From Halanaerobium hydrogeniformans (GTDB taxonomy: Bacteria > Bacillota > Halanaerobiia > Halanaerobiales > Halanaerobiaceae): 64,000 nucleotides of DNA. Below, piece after piece: positions 16,622 to 26,556 of the stretch. The translations under genes were made by a program, and so were the position numbers. Position 1 is the stretch's first letter. Each line of letters opens with the position of its first letter. The stretch covers positions 1,612,001 through 1,676,000 of the forward strand of contig NC_014654.1 of the NCBI RefSeq assembly GCF_000166415.1, in the 5' to 3' direction. A model generated the notes under the pieces. That model worked only from the letters and a program-made list of their open reading frames with translations, was not told where the DNA came from and made no database searches.

Positions 16622-18985
16622 ATGAAGAAGAAATACAAAAAAATAATATTAGTCACTATTATAGTAATATTTGCCCTTGGCACAGGTGCTATCTTAGGTG
16701 CTGTAACCTGGATAATCCGGGACACTCCTGATATTTCTGAGTATAAAGGTTCAAGTGAAGCTACGATGATCTATGACTCAGATGGTGAGTTATTATCCAA
16801 ACTTTTTAAAGAAAACCGGGTCTATGTACCCCTGGAAAGAATTCCTGATGATTTAAAAAATGCAATTATAGCAATAGAAGATACTAATTTTTATGTTCAC
16901 CATGGAATAGATTACTGGGGTATTGTTAGGGCTATGGTCGCCAATATTCAGCAGAGAAGACTTGCTCAGGGTGCGAGCACCATCACCCAGCAGCTGGCCA
17001 GAAATTCTTTTTTAACCTTAGAAAAATCTTTTTATAGGAAGTTACAGGAAGCTTATCTGGCTATTCAATTTGAAAGAATGTATACCAAATCCGAAATTTT
17101 AGAGATGTATTTAAATGAGATCTTTTTAGGCCACAGTGCTTATGGAGTAGAAACTGCTTCTATTCAGTACTTCGGCAAAAGTGTTGATGAACTAGACCTG
17201 GCAGAAGCAGCTTTGATCGCCGGTTTACCTCAATCACCAAATAATTATTCTCCTTTAAACAATCCGGAACGGGCTATCTCAAGAAGAAATGTTGTTTTAG
17301 ATAGAATGGCTGATCTAGATTATATATCTGAAGCAGAAGCAGAGGCAGCTAAGAATGAAGAACTCGAACTGGATATAAGTGGTGATGAAAGTCCAACTCA
17401 GAGTGCTTATTACTTTTTACTCTATATTAGAGATCAGCTGATCAATCAATTTGGAGCTTCTATGGTTTACAGTGGTGGTTTAAAAGTACATACCACTATC
17501 GATACTGATATGCAGAAAGTTGCTGAAGAAAGAATTCAGGCAAAAATTGATAATAATTATATACCTTCTTTTTCCAGCGGCCAGAGTGAACACCTCCAGC
17601 CTCAGATGGCTTTAGTTAGTTTAGATGTTAACTCAGGTGCTATTAGAGCGATGGTAGGTGGAAGAGGAACCGATCAATTTAATAGAGCTCATCAGGCGGT
17701 AAGACAGCCCGGCTCTGCCTTTAAACCATTTGTTTATGCAGCCGCTCTGGCAGAAGATGATTATACAACAGGCAGTGTAGTTAATGATTTACCGATGCTG
17801 GCATCTGAAACCGGTAGAGATCACTTAAGTATCTGGCCTCGCAATTATGGAGATCAATACAGAGGTTTGATCAACCTTAATACTGCCTTAACCCATTCTG
17901 TAAATGTTGCAGCAGTTAAACTAATCCAGGATATTGGAGTTCAAAACACCATAGATTTAACAGAAAATCTTGGGGTAACTACCTTTACCAATAGTGATGG
18001 CCTTGATGACCATTATTCACTTGCTTTAGGTGGTTTAAATAGAGGTGTTTCTCCTCTAGAAATGACAGCAGCTTACAGTGTTTTTGCCAACCAGGGAGTT
18101 TATAATAGGCCTTATTCTATAGAAAAGGTTTATGACCGTCATGATAATTTAATTTATGAAGCTCAACCTCATAAAAGACTTGTTATGTCTGAAGCTGACA
18201 GCTATTTGATGACTTCGATGTTAGAGAGTGTTATCAAAGATGGTACAGGTCGGAGAGCCCAGATGGATAGAGATGTAGCAGGTAAAACAGGAACCACTAA
18301 CGAATATACTGATGCCTGGTTTGTAGGTTATACTCCTCAAATAGCAACAGCTGTCTGGATAGGAGAAGATACAAGGCGCTCGATGGAATATGATACCAAA
18401 ACTGTTTCCAGTGGAGAGGCCGCTCAAATCTGGGGAGAATATATGCGTGAAATTTCTGAAGATATGCCTGTAATTGACTTCCAGGTTCCAGAAAATATCG
18501 TGGAAGTTGCGGTTGACCCTTATACCGGTTTAAAAGCAAATGAATATGCACCAAGAATAGATGTTTTACCATATAAAAAAGGAACTGAACCAGAAGAAAC
18601 TTCTGATTTACATGGTCCTGTAGAAACTCTGAAAATAGATACTGAAAGTGGTTTGATTGCCACCAGTAATTGTCCTGAAGATCAGGTTGAGGAAAGACAT
18701 TATATAGAAGGTTCTGGGATTAGAATAGGGCCCACCCAGAAAACATTTGTTGAGGTTAATCCCAACAAAGACTATGAAGATCTAGTAAGAGGTACTTATA
18801 GGATTGAAACCGGAGAGCCTATACAGCAGATAGATGAAGAATATGGCATTCCAAAATTAAACAGGAACGGAACTCCTCGTTTTGAAACAAGGCCTTCCCG
18901 CTCCTGTGATATCCATGAAGATGATTCTAGATCAGGGACTTTAAGAAGAATATTCGATATTTTCAGAGGTGATGATGAAGAATAA
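16622..18985 (+). CDS. Class A penicillin-binding protein (PBP1A family)
   Basis: A 787-residue bifunctional peptidoglycan synthase. It has a short cytoplasmic tail, one membrane span (about 8-30), and a GT51 glycosyltransferase domain (about 55-225) with 'IEDTNFYVHHGID', 'QGASTITQQLARN' and 'SEILEMYLNEIFLG'. The transpeptidase domain has SxxK in 'RQPGSAFKPFVYA', SxN in 'THSVNVAA' and KTG in 'AGKTGTT'. The C-terminal tail after about 600 is acidic. A TATAAT box at 16593-16598 and a GGAGG ribosome site precede it. Its stop codon lies 3 bases from the convergent mutS2 stop, leaving no room for a terminator between the two genes. Confidence 0.94.
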   Translation: MKKKYKKIILVTIIVIFALGTGAILGAVTWIIRDTPDISEYKGSSEATMIYDSDGELLSKLFKENRVYVPLERIPDDLKNAIIAIEDTNFYVHHGIDYWGIVRAMVANIQQRRLAQGASTITQQLARNSFLTLEKSFYRKLQEAYLAIQFERMYTKSEILEMYLNEIFLGHSAYGVETASIQYFGKSVDELDLAEAALIAGLPQSPNNYSPLNNPERAISRRNVVLDRMADLDYISEAEAEAAKNEELELDISGDESPTQSAYYFLLYIRDQLINQFGASMVYSGGLKVHTTIDTDMQKVAEERIQAKIDNNYIPSFSSGQSEHLQPQMALVSLDVNSGAIRAMVGGRGTDQFNRAHQAVRQPGSAFKPFVYAAALAEDDYTTGSVVNDLPMLASETGRDHLSIWPRNYGDQYRGLINLNTALTHSVNVAAVKLIQDIGVQNTIDLTENLGVTTFTNSDGLDDHYSLALGGLNRGVSPLEMTAAYSVFANQGVYNRPYSIEKVYDRHDNLIYEAQPHKRLVMSEADSYLMTSMLESVIKDGTGRRAQMDRDVAGKTGTTNEYTDAWFVGYTPQIATAVWIGEDTRRSMEYDTKTVSSGEAAQIWGEYMREISEDMPVIDFQVPENIVEVAVDPYTGLKANEYAPRIDVLPYKKGTEPEETSDLHGPVETLKIDTESGLIATSNCPEDQVEERHYIEGSGIRIGPTQKTFVEVNPNKDYEDLVRGTYRIETGEPIQQIDEEYGIPKLNRNGTPRFETRPSRSCDIHEDDSRSGTLRRIFDIFRGDDEE

Positions 18986-18988
18986 AGA

Positions 18989-21361
18989 TTAATTTAGTTT
19001 AGCAATAGTAACCCCTGTGCCTCCCTCTCTCTGCCTTCCCAGGCGGAAATCGGAGACATGGGGGTTTTTTTCTAGGATTTCTTCTACTGCTTCTCTTAGA
19101 GCACCGGTTCCTTTACCGTGGACTATTTCTACCTCATTAAGCCCTGCTAAAAAAGCATCATCAAGATATTTATCAAGCTGACTCTGGGCTGCACCATATC
19201 TTTCTCCCCTTAAATCGATCTTAGGAGAAACATGTTGTGATTTTTGAACCCGGTATTTTTTAAGCAGCTCTTCTTCTTCGCTTTCCGGGATATCTACCTT
19301 AACTAAATCGCTTAAAGAAGCGGTCACTTTCATAATCCCAGCCTGAATTTTAGCCTCAGCTTTTTCTTCATCAATAGAGATTATCTCTCCTTTTCTACCG
19401 ATACTGTTAACCCTGACCTGATCACCAACAACAAGGTCTTTCTCGGTTCCGTCATCAATTGCTTTGTTTTTCTTTTCTAAGATATTTTCCAAATCTTTTA
19501 AGTCTTTATTGGCTTCAGTTTGAGCTCTATCTACCTCTGAACGTTTGCTATAATCTTTCTCTTTTAAAGAACTTATGATCCGCCTGGTTTCTTTTTTTGT
19601 TTTAACAACCAGTTCTTCTGCTTTTTGCCGGGCTTTTTCCATTTCTTCCTCATGTTTTTGCTGCTGTTCTGCGATCATTTTTTCGTATTTTTCTTTTAGT
19701 TCTTTTTCCCGTCTTCTGTATTCTTCCATCTCTTCTCTTAACCTTTTATAGCGTTTTCTTTCCTGATTTAATTCATTGATTATATCTTCTACCTTGATTT
19801 CTTCCTCTGTTAAAAGACTTCTAGCCCGTTTAATAATCCCTTCCGGAATACCAAGCCTTAAGGCTATTTCAAAGGCATTAGAACCACCTGGAACTCCCAT
19901 AATCAAATTATAGGTTGGTCTAAGTGATTCGATATCAAATTCAACCGAGGCATTTTCTACATTGTCTGCCCCATAAGCATAACTTTTAAGCTGACTGTAA
20001 TGGGTAGTAGCAATTGTTACAGCTCCTTTTTGCTGCAGCTCTTCTAAAATTGAAATACCTAAGGCTGCCCCTTCTTCTGGATCAGTACCTACTCCAAGTT
20101 CATCCATTAAAACGAGGGTATTAGAGTCTGACTCAGCCAGAAATTCTTTGATCTTTGTCATGTGGGAAGAAAAAGTACTTAAGCTTTGCTCAATACTCTG
20201 TTCATCACCTATGTCAGCAAAGACCTTTTTAAATACCGCGATGGTTGAATTGGCTTTAGCCGGAATATGCATTCCCGTCTGGGCCATTAAGGTTAAAAGA
20301 CCAACCGTTTTTAAAGAAACGGTTTTACCACCGGTGTTTGGACCCGTAATAACCAGGGTGGAAATCTGATCTCCAAGCTGGACATCAATTGGAACCGGCT
20401 CTTCTTTTAAAAGGGGATGTCTGGCCTCTTTTAAGTCGATTAAACCTTCCTGATTAATATCAGGAGCATTACAGTCATGATCAAGACTAAAACGAGCTGA
20501 AGCAGATATTACATCAAGGTGAGATATAATCTTTAAATCTTTTTTTATTATTTCTGCCTGCTCAGCTATTTTTGAACTTAAAACCTGGAGTATCCGCTGG
20601 ATTTCTGCACTTTCCTGGGCCCTAACTTCCCTCAGCTGATTATTTAAGCGAACAACGGCCATCGGTTCCATAAAGAGGGTTAAACCACTAGCAGATTGGC
20701 CATGGATAATTCCATCAAATTTATTACGGTGCTCCTGTTTAACCGGAACTACATAGCGATTTTCTCTTTTGGTAACGATACTTTCCTGCAGCATATCCTG
20801 ATATTTGCTGCTTTTAATAATCGAGTCAAGTTTGTCCCTGATCCCGTTTTCTATAGAATCGATCTTAGCCCGCAGTGATTTTAGTTTTGAACTTGCATCA
20901 TCTGCTATTTCTCCATAATCATTAATACAGCGGTCTATCTCCCGGGCCAGCTTTTCTCTCGGCAGCAGCTCTGCTGTTATCTCATAAAGAAGCTGATATT
21001 CTCTTTCTATAATTCTGGGATCAAGCTCATCTTTGATCTTCACAAAATATTTATCTATCTCTTTGATTCCCCGCAGTGTATTGCGGATATCATTGATTTT
21101 ATCAGTAGAAAGCACCGAGCCTTTTTCTGCTTTTTTTAAGGATTCTCTAATATCTCTTATTCCACCAAAGGGGAGTTTCCCAAACTCAGTAATCATCGTT
21201 TTTAAAGCAGTTACTTCAGCCAACTTTTCTTTAATATAGGCTTCATTATTAACCGGTTTTAAATTCTCCACAATTTCTTTACCAACTCTGGTAGCTGCCC
21301 GTTCGGCAGTCATATTTATTATTTTATAGTATTCTAAAACTTCCAGACTATGTTCTTTCAA
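18989..21361 (-). CDS. mutS2: MutS2 (RqcU) ribosome-collision / recombination ATPase with Smr domain
   Basis: A 790-residue MutS-family protein without the mismatch-recognition domain. It has the lever and core region, the ATPase with Walker A 'GPNTGGKTVSLKT' and Walker B 'LVLMDELGVGTDPEEGAAL', and a long charged coiled region (about 515-630). The C-terminal Smr endonuclease-like domain contains 'IDLRGERYGAAQSQLDKYLDDA' and 'EIVHGKGTGALREAV'. In Bacillus it splits collided ribosomes; in other bacteria it suppresses recombination. It is 21 bases after polX and probably in one transcript with polX, cvpA and zapA. Confidence 0.95.
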   Translation of the reverse strand: MKEHSLEVLEYYKIINMTAERAATRVGKEIVENLKPVNNEAYIKEKLAEVTALKTMITEFGKLPFGGIRDIRESLKKAEKGSVLSTDKINDIRNTLRGIKEIDKYFVKIKDELDPRIIEREYQLLYEITAELLPREKLAREIDRCINDYGEIADDASSKLKSLRAKIDSIENGIRDKLDSIIKSSKYQDMLQESIVTKRENRYVVPVKQEHRNKFDGIIHGQSASGLTLFMEPMAVVRLNNQLREVRAQESAEIQRILQVLSSKIAEQAEIIKKDLKIISHLDVISASARFSLDHDCNAPDINQEGLIDLKEARHPLLKEEPVPIDVQLGDQISTLVITGPNTGGKTVSLKTVGLLTLMAQTGMHIPAKANSTIAVFKKVFADIGDEQSIEQSLSTFSSHMTKIKEFLAESDSNTLVLMDELGVGTDPEEGAALGISILEELQQKGAVTIATTHYSQLKSYAYGADNVENASVEFDIESLRPTYNLIMGVPGGSNAFEIALRLGIPEGIIKRARSLLTEEEIKVEDIINELNQERKRYKRLREEMEEYRRREKELKEKYEKMIAEQQQKHEEEMEKARQKAEELVVKTKKETRRIISSLKEKDYSKRSEVDRAQTEANKDLKDLENILEKKNKAIDDGTEKDLVVGDQVRVNSIGRKGEIISIDEEKAEAKIQAGIMKVTASLSDLVKVDIPESEEEELLKKYRVQKSQHVSPKIDLRGERYGAAQSQLDKYLDDAFLAGLNEVEIVHGKGTGALREAVEEILEKNPHVSDFRLGRQREGGTGVTIAKLN

Positions 21362-21382
21362 AATTTATTACCTCCGGAGTTT

Positions 21383-23110
21383 TTATTTTAAAAATTCCAT
21401 TAACCTCTGATAGGAAAAACAGTTTATAACATCATCTTTTTCTAACCAGCCTCTTCTGGCAGTTTTCACACCGAGCTCAATATCAGCATATTGATTATAG
21501 TGGTGGGCATCAGTATTGATAGAAATTAAAGCACCTGCTTTTTTGGCTTTTCTGGCCCATTCCGCATTTAAATCGAGCCTCTGTGGGGAAGCATTGATCT
21601 CTAAAGCTGTCTTAGCCTCAACAGCTGCAGCAATTACTTTTTCTAAATCAAAATCATAGGGAGCTCTACCACCCAGCATTCTGCCCCGCGGATGGCCTAA
21701 GACATTTACCTGAGGGTTTTTTACAGCTTTAACTATCCGCTCAGTCATCTCCTGATAGGGTAGATTAAAATTACTGTGCACAGAAGCGATTACAAAGTCA
21801 AGTTCTGCCAGTAATTCTTCATCATAATCAAGGCTGCCATCTTTTAATATATCTACTTCAACTCCCTTTAATATATTAAAGTCGCTAAAATCCTGATTAA
21901 GTTCTTCTATTTCTTTGATCTGTTTTCTTAAATCCTGAGGTGATAAACCTCCGGCAATATTTAATGATTGCGAATGATCTGTAACTGCAATATATTCATA
22001 ACCTCTTTCGGCAGCTTTTTGAGCCATTTTTTTAATTGTAAAGGCTCCATCACTGTAGCGAGAGTGAAGGTGTAAATCACCTTTAATATCCTCCAGTCTG
22101 ATACTCTGAGGTAAACTACCATTTTGAGCAGCCTCGATTTCTCCCTGGTCTTCCCGTAGTTCAGGGATAATATAATCTAGACCTAAGATATTAAAGATAT
22201 CAGATTCAGAATTAAGCTCTTCTTTACTACCATCTTCTCTGATTAAGCCATATTCATTTAATTTAAGATTTTTATCTTTTGCCAGCTGTCTCATCCTTAC
22301 ATTGTGGGCCTGAGAACCGGTAAAATAATGGAGGGCAGAAGGAAATTCATCTTCTGCAACAAGCCTAAAGTCGGTCTGTATGCCTTTCCGGGTACGAATA
22401 CTGACTTTGGTATCACCAGCCCCGATAATTTCTGCTGCAAAGTCGAGCTGGGTTAAAAGAGGACTCAGTTCTTCTGGCTTTTCGGTAGCGATCAAAATAT
22501 CGAGATCACCTGTCATTTCTTTACCCCTTCTGGAACTTCCACAGACTTCTATTTGAGAAAAATATTCTGATTCAACTTTTTCTTTGATTTCTGCAATTAT
22601 GATTCCTGCTGTTTTAAGGGCCTCACTTAAGATTATTTTATCAACATATTTTTCATAATTTTTGAGTCCGTGTAATAGCTTTTCTTCTGATTTTTTACCA
22701 AAGCCTTTCAGCTCTCTAACCTTAGCCTCTTTGAGAGCATTTTCTAAGCTAATTAAATCTTCTATGCCCAGCTCATAATAAAAGCGGTGGGCAGTCTTAG
22801 GTCCCAGACCAGGTATATTTGTCATTTCTACCACCCCGTGGGGCAGCTCAGCTTTGATGGTCTCCATTTCTTCTATTATTCCGTTTTCAAGTATTTCCAT
22901 AAGAGTTTCAGCTATCCCACTGCCGATACCCTTTATTTCTTTAAGTTTATCTTCAGCTGCCAGAGAGCTGATATCATCACTTAAAGATTCAATTTTACGG
23001 GCAGCATTAGAATAGGCTCTAATTTTAAAATCGTTTTCTCCTTTAATGGCAAGGAGATCGGCAAACTCGTTAAGAATTTTTGCGATTTCTTTATTTGTTA
23101 ACTCCAGCAA
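21383..23110 (-). CDS. polX: DNA polymerase/3'-5' exonuclease PolX
   Basis: A 575-residue family X polymerase of the bacterial type. Helix-hairpin-helix repeats occupy about 1-150 ('LKEIKGIGSGIAETLMEIL', 'MTNIPGLGPKTAHRFYYEL'). The nucleotidyltransferase motif is 'CGSSRRGKEMTGDLDILIAT' near 190-210, and the C-terminal PHP domain begins 'GDLHLHSRYSDGAFTI' near 340 with metal-binding histidines and 'HPRGRML', 'NTDAHH'. It acts in gap filling and base-excision repair. The operon context mutS2-polX-cvpA-zapA-pheT is the common Firmicutes one. Confidence 0.95.
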   Translation of the reverse strand: MLELTNKEIAKILNEFADLLAIKGENDFKIRAYSNAARKIESLSDDISSLAAEDKLKEIKGIGSGIAETLMEILENGIIEEMETIKAELPHGVVEMTNIPGLGPKTAHRFYYELGIEDLISLENALKEAKVRELKGFGKKSEEKLLHGLKNYEKYVDKIILSEALKTAGIIIAEIKEKVESEYFSQIEVCGSSRRGKEMTGDLDILIATEKPEELSPLLTQLDFAAEIIGAGDTKVSIRTRKGIQTDFRLVAEDEFPSALHYFTGSQAHNVRMRQLAKDKNLKLNEYGLIREDGSKEELNSESDIFNILGLDYIIPELREDQGEIEAAQNGSLPQSIRLEDIKGDLHLHSRYSDGAFTIKKMAQKAAERGYEYIAVTDHSQSLNIAGGLSPQDLRKQIKEIEELNQDFSDFNILKGVEVDILKDGSLDYDEELLAELDFVIASVHSNFNLPYQEMTERIVKAVKNPQVNVLGHPRGRMLGGRAPYDFDLEKVIAAAVEAKTALEINASPQRLDLNAEWARKAKKAGALISINTDAHHYNQYADIELGVKTARRGWLEKDDVINCFSYQRLMEFLK

Positions 23111-23139
23111 TGTTTTCGCCCCTTTATAATATGATTAAA

Positions 23140-23160
23140 GGCCATGAAATTATCATGGCC
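23140..23160. other. Perfect hairpin at the cvpA-polX junction
   Basis: GGCCATGA and TCATGGCC pair around a short AT loop. The cvpA stop codon lies inside the stem. The T-run after it is weak, so termination is doubtful; it may instead be an mRNA processing or stability site. Confidence 0.4.
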
Positions 23161-23644
23161 GAAAAAGTTCTTCTATTTGAGATTGTATATAGGGAGAAGC
23201 TTCTAGAAGTCTGCTCCCTAAAAAAGACTGTTCTACCACATCATTTAAATTTTGATAAGGAATTTCTGCCAGAATTATCACCAGCAGATAAATAATGATA
23301 CCTGCCTTGACAAGTCCAAGGATAAAACCGGCTGCTCTATCTACAGGTTTTAAAAAGATCGCATCTATGATCCGCTTAATTGTGATTCCCACTACATGTA
23401 TAGCAATATTAACTACTATAAAAACTACTACAAAACTAATAAACTGCAGCAGTGAAGTAGAAAGATCAAGATAAGGCTCCAGTAAAACACGGAAATAGTC
23501 ATACTGCCTTACCGCCACGAATAAAGCGGCAATCAAACCCAGAATAGTACTTGTCTGATCGATAAAACCACGCCTGAAACCATTATAGGCAAAAAACAGC
23601 ATCATAACCAGAATAATGATGTCGAAGAAATTAATAATATCCAA
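23153..23644 (-). CDS. cvpA: CvpA family membrane protein
   Basis: A 163-residue integral membrane protein with four hydrophobic helices (about 5-25, 28-48, 65-95, 105-130) and the conserved 'YNGFRRGFIDQTSTILGLIAAL' near the N-terminus. CvpA proteins are linked to colicin V production in E. coli and to envelope homeostasis elsewhere; the molecular role is not settled. It is immediately adjacent to zapA (1 base) and upstream of polX, as in many Firmicutes. Confidence 0.85.
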   Translation of the reverse strand: MDIINFFDIIILVMMLFFAYNGFRRGFIDQTSTILGLIAALFVAVRQYDYFRVLLEPYLDLSTSLLQFISFVVVFIVVNIAIHVVGITIKRIIDAIFLKPVDRAAGFILGLVKAGIIIYLLVIILAEIPYQNLNDVVEQSFLGSRLLEASPYIQSQIEELFRP

Positions 23645-23995
23645 TTATTCTACCTCCTCGAGCAGAGAATTTAACTCCTCGTTCTCCTGCCTCAGTTTTT
23701 TTAGTTCCTGATGCAGACTTTGATTCGCTTCTTTGAGCCTTTCTTTTTCTCTACTCAGTTCCACACACCGACTTCTCAGCTTAAAATACTCATCAGCTAA
23801 GTTTATCATTGTTAAATGGGTCAATCTTCTAAAGGGAAGTTTTGGATAAGCATTTTTAATTTCCTTACCGGTTTTTTCTACATAATTAGCAAGTTTATTA
23901 ATATATTCTTCATCAAAATCTCCAGTGACTGTAAAACTATCTCCTAAGACATTTAATTTAAATTTGTTTTTGTTTTCTTCATTTTCTGCTCTCAT
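23645..23995 (-). CDS. zapA: Cell division protein ZapA
   Basis: A small Z-ring associated protein: an N-terminal beta-alpha domain ('KFKLNVLGDSFTVTGDFDEEYINKLANYVEKTGKEI') followed by a C-terminal coiled coil (about 75-116, 'LREKERLKEANQSLHQELKKLRQENEEL'-like heptads). ZapA bundles FtsZ filaments. The second ATG (23995) is chosen because the upstream ATG overlaps the GGAG ribosome site. It lies between pheT and cvpA, the usual Firmicutes position. Confidence 0.87.
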   Translation of the reverse strand: MRAENEENKNKFKLNVLGDSFTVTGDFDEEYINKLANYVEKTGKEIKNAYPKLPFRRLTHLTMINLADEYFKLRSRCVELSREKERLKEANQSLHQELKKLRQENEELNSLLEEVE

Positions 23996-24067
23996 TGGCA
24001 ACATCTCCAGCTTTAGTAGTCTACTATACTATATTCATTACAAAAAGCTAAATTCCTGCCTAAAATA

Positions 24068-26497
24068 TTAATTTCCTCTAATTTCTGCTGAATATTGCTC
24101 TGATAAATGGTCTACAATTTTATTAAAACGCTCATTTACCTCTTCATCACGGAGAGTTCTATCTTCTGCCTGGAATTTTAATTCAAAAGCAGCACTCTTA
24201 TAACCTGATTTGATCTGGTCTCCCTGATAGATATCAAATAGATTCAATTCTTTAAGCATAGCTCCTGCTTCAGATTTAATTGCCTGATAGATTTCTCCTA
24301 TTGCAATATCTTCTTTAATTACTACCGCCAGGTCACGATCAAGTACCGGGTATTTGGTAATTTGTTTATAATGATAACTCTTATCCTTACTCAATTCAAA
24401 GAGTTTATCCAGGTCCATTTCGAAAATGGTTGTGCCCTGAGGCAGATCATTTTTTTCTGCTAATTCAGGATGAATCTCTCCGATAAAACCGAGTTTATGT
24501 CCTTCAACAATAATATTGGCTTTTCTACCGGGATGGAGATAGGGTCTTTGTTCAGCAAATTCTAAGTGATAATCTTCAAGCAAAATATGTTCAAACAGCA
24601 TCTCTAAAACACCTTTAAGCTGATAAAAATTGGGAGCATCCTGCTGCCAGAGATTATCTTCAGCTCCAAAGAGTCCTCCCCCAAGCTTATTTAATTCTAA
24701 AGGCCTTTTATTATCTCCCTCTTTTCTAAAGACTGTCCCTGTTTCAAATACAGCCATCTCAGCTCCCTGGCGGCGGGCATTAGAAGCCAGCACATCGATT
24801 AAACCAGGAATTAAAGTTGTTCTTAAGATCCCAAAAGCTGCACTTAAAGGGTTTTTAATTTCAACAAAATTATTGAATCTCTCTACCTGGGTTAAATTTA
24901 AATCCTGATAACCTTTTTTAGCCTGAAGACTGTAAGTTATTACCTCATCAAGCCCACCAGAATTAAGCAATTCTTTAAGATCTTTTTCGAAATTTTGTTT
25001 GGCCGTTCTTTTTCCCCGCTGTTTAGATACTGGACGACTTGATTCTATCTCATTATAGCCGTAAACTCTAGCGATCTCTTCAACTAAATCAGCACCACGG
25101 CTGACATCTGTTCTAAATGATGGTACAGTAACCAAAACCTTATCCTCTTTTTTTTCTAAGGAGAACTGTAGCCTTTTTAAGATTTCAATAATCTTGCTTT
25201 CTTCTAACTCAACTCCTAATAGTTCATTAACCCGATCACAGTCAAGTTCAATTACTGCCGGCTCATATTTGCCTGGATATTCATCAATTACCCCTGGAAC
25301 GACCGTTCCACCTGCACATTTTTCTAAAAGCTGACAGGCCCTATTATTTGCTTCAACCGCCTTTTCAATATCAACCCCTCTTTCAAAGCGATGAGAGGCA
25401 TCTGAATGCATACCCAGTTTTTTAGCCGTTTTACGCACACTTACCGGATTAAAATAGGCTGATTCTATCAAGACATCGGTTGTTTGAGCAGTAACTTCGC
25501 TTTCAAAACCACCCATTACACCTGCCACAGCAACCGCCTCATCTGGATCTGCAATGACCAGCATCTCATCATCTAAAAGCCTTTGTTCTTCATCAAGGGT
25601 TGTAATCGTTTCTCCTTTTTCAGCCCTGCGGACAATTATTTTACCATCTTTTATTTTATTATAGTCAAAAGAGTGTAAGGGCTGATTATATTCCATTAAA
25701 ACAAAGTTTGTTATATCAACCACATTGTTAATCGGTCTAATCCCAGCTGCTTTAAGCCGTCTTTGTATCCAGTCTGGTGATTCTTTGATCTCTACATCTT
25801 TAATTAAACGAGCACTATAGCGGGGACAGAGATCAGGATCTTTAATTTCTATTTCTACCTGCTCAGAAATATGAGTTTCATTTTTATCTTCATTAAATTG
25901 AATCGTTGGCTTGATCAGTTCTTTATCTTGAGCATAGAGTGATTTAATCTCTCTTGCTACACCAAGCATGCCAAGACAGCGGGCATAGTTTGGAGTTAAA
26001 TCTAATTTATAAATATAGTCATCAAGTTTCATGTATTTTATAAAGCTGAGACCGAGTGGAGCATCAGAATCAAGCACCATAATTCCTGCTGCTCGTTCTT
26101 CCTGTAAGCCGAGCTCATCAGCAGAACAGATCATACCTTTTGAGATCTCACCTCTTAACTTTACTTCTTCAATTTCCATCCCTCCGGGCAGGCTGCTGCC
26201 GACTCCAGCAAAGGGAACCTTCTGTCCTTCCTCTACATTTGGAGCACCGGTTACTACAGGAATTTCTTCATCTCCTGCTTCGGTTCTAATATAACAGATC
26301 TGCAGTTTATCTGCATTTGGATGTTCTTTTATTTTAGTGATCTCTGCGATTATTATATCTTCTAAACCCTGACCAAGATATTCTAAAGCTTCAACTTCCA
26401 GACCAGCCATTGTCAGCTTTTCGGAAAGATCTTCAGCACTAAAATTAATATTTATGTATTTTTTTAGCCAGTTATATGAAATCTGCAAATTTATCAT
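24068..26497 (-). CDS. pheT: Phenylalanyl-tRNA synthetase beta subunit
   Basis: The 809-residue beta subunit carries the tRNA-binding OB domain (about 40-155, 'ITKIKEHPNADKLQICYI'), the B3/B4 editing domain, and B5 ('YEPAVIELDCDRVNELLG'). These are followed by the inactive catalytic-like core and the C-terminal anticodon-binding FDX-ACB domain (about 715-809, 'YKQITKYPVLDRDLAVVI'). With PheS it forms the alpha2-beta2 enzyme. It follows pheS by 59 bases under the same Phe T-box leader. Confidence 0.96.
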   Translation of the reverse strand: MINLQISYNWLKKYININFSAEDLSEKLTMAGLEVEALEYLGQGLEDIIIAEITKIKEHPNADKLQICYIRTEAGDEEIPVVTGAPNVEEGQKVPFAGVGSSLPGGMEIEEVKLRGEISKGMICSADELGLQEERAAGIMVLDSDAPLGLSFIKYMKLDDYIYKLDLTPNYARCLGMLGVAREIKSLYAQDKELIKPTIQFNEDKNETHISEQVEIEIKDPDLCPRYSARLIKDVEIKESPDWIQRRLKAAGIRPINNVVDITNFVLMEYNQPLHSFDYNKIKDGKIIVRRAEKGETITTLDEEQRLLDDEMLVIADPDEAVAVAGVMGGFESEVTAQTTDVLIESAYFNPVSVRKTAKKLGMHSDASHRFERGVDIEKAVEANNRACQLLEKCAGGTVVPGVIDEYPGKYEPAVIELDCDRVNELLGVELEESKIIEILKRLQFSLEKKEDKVLVTVPSFRTDVSRGADLVEEIARVYGYNEIESSRPVSKQRGKRTAKQNFEKDLKELLNSGGLDEVITYSLQAKKGYQDLNLTQVERFNNFVEIKNPLSAAFGILRTTLIPGLIDVLASNARRQGAEMAVFETGTVFRKEGDNKRPLELNKLGGGLFGAEDNLWQQDAPNFYQLKGVLEMLFEHILLEDYHLEFAEQRPYLHPGRKANIIVEGHKLGFIGEIHPELAEKNDLPQGTTIFEMDLDKLFELSKDKSYHYKQITKYPVLDRDLAVVIKEDIAIGEIYQAIKSEAGAMLKELNLFDIYQGDQIKSGYKSAAFELKFQAEDRTLRDEEVNERFNKIVDHLSEQYSAEIRGN

Positions 26498-26556
26498 CCT
26501 TTCTTTTTCTGATTAAAGTATTAGCTAACCATAAGTTATATCTTTAATAAAAATGT

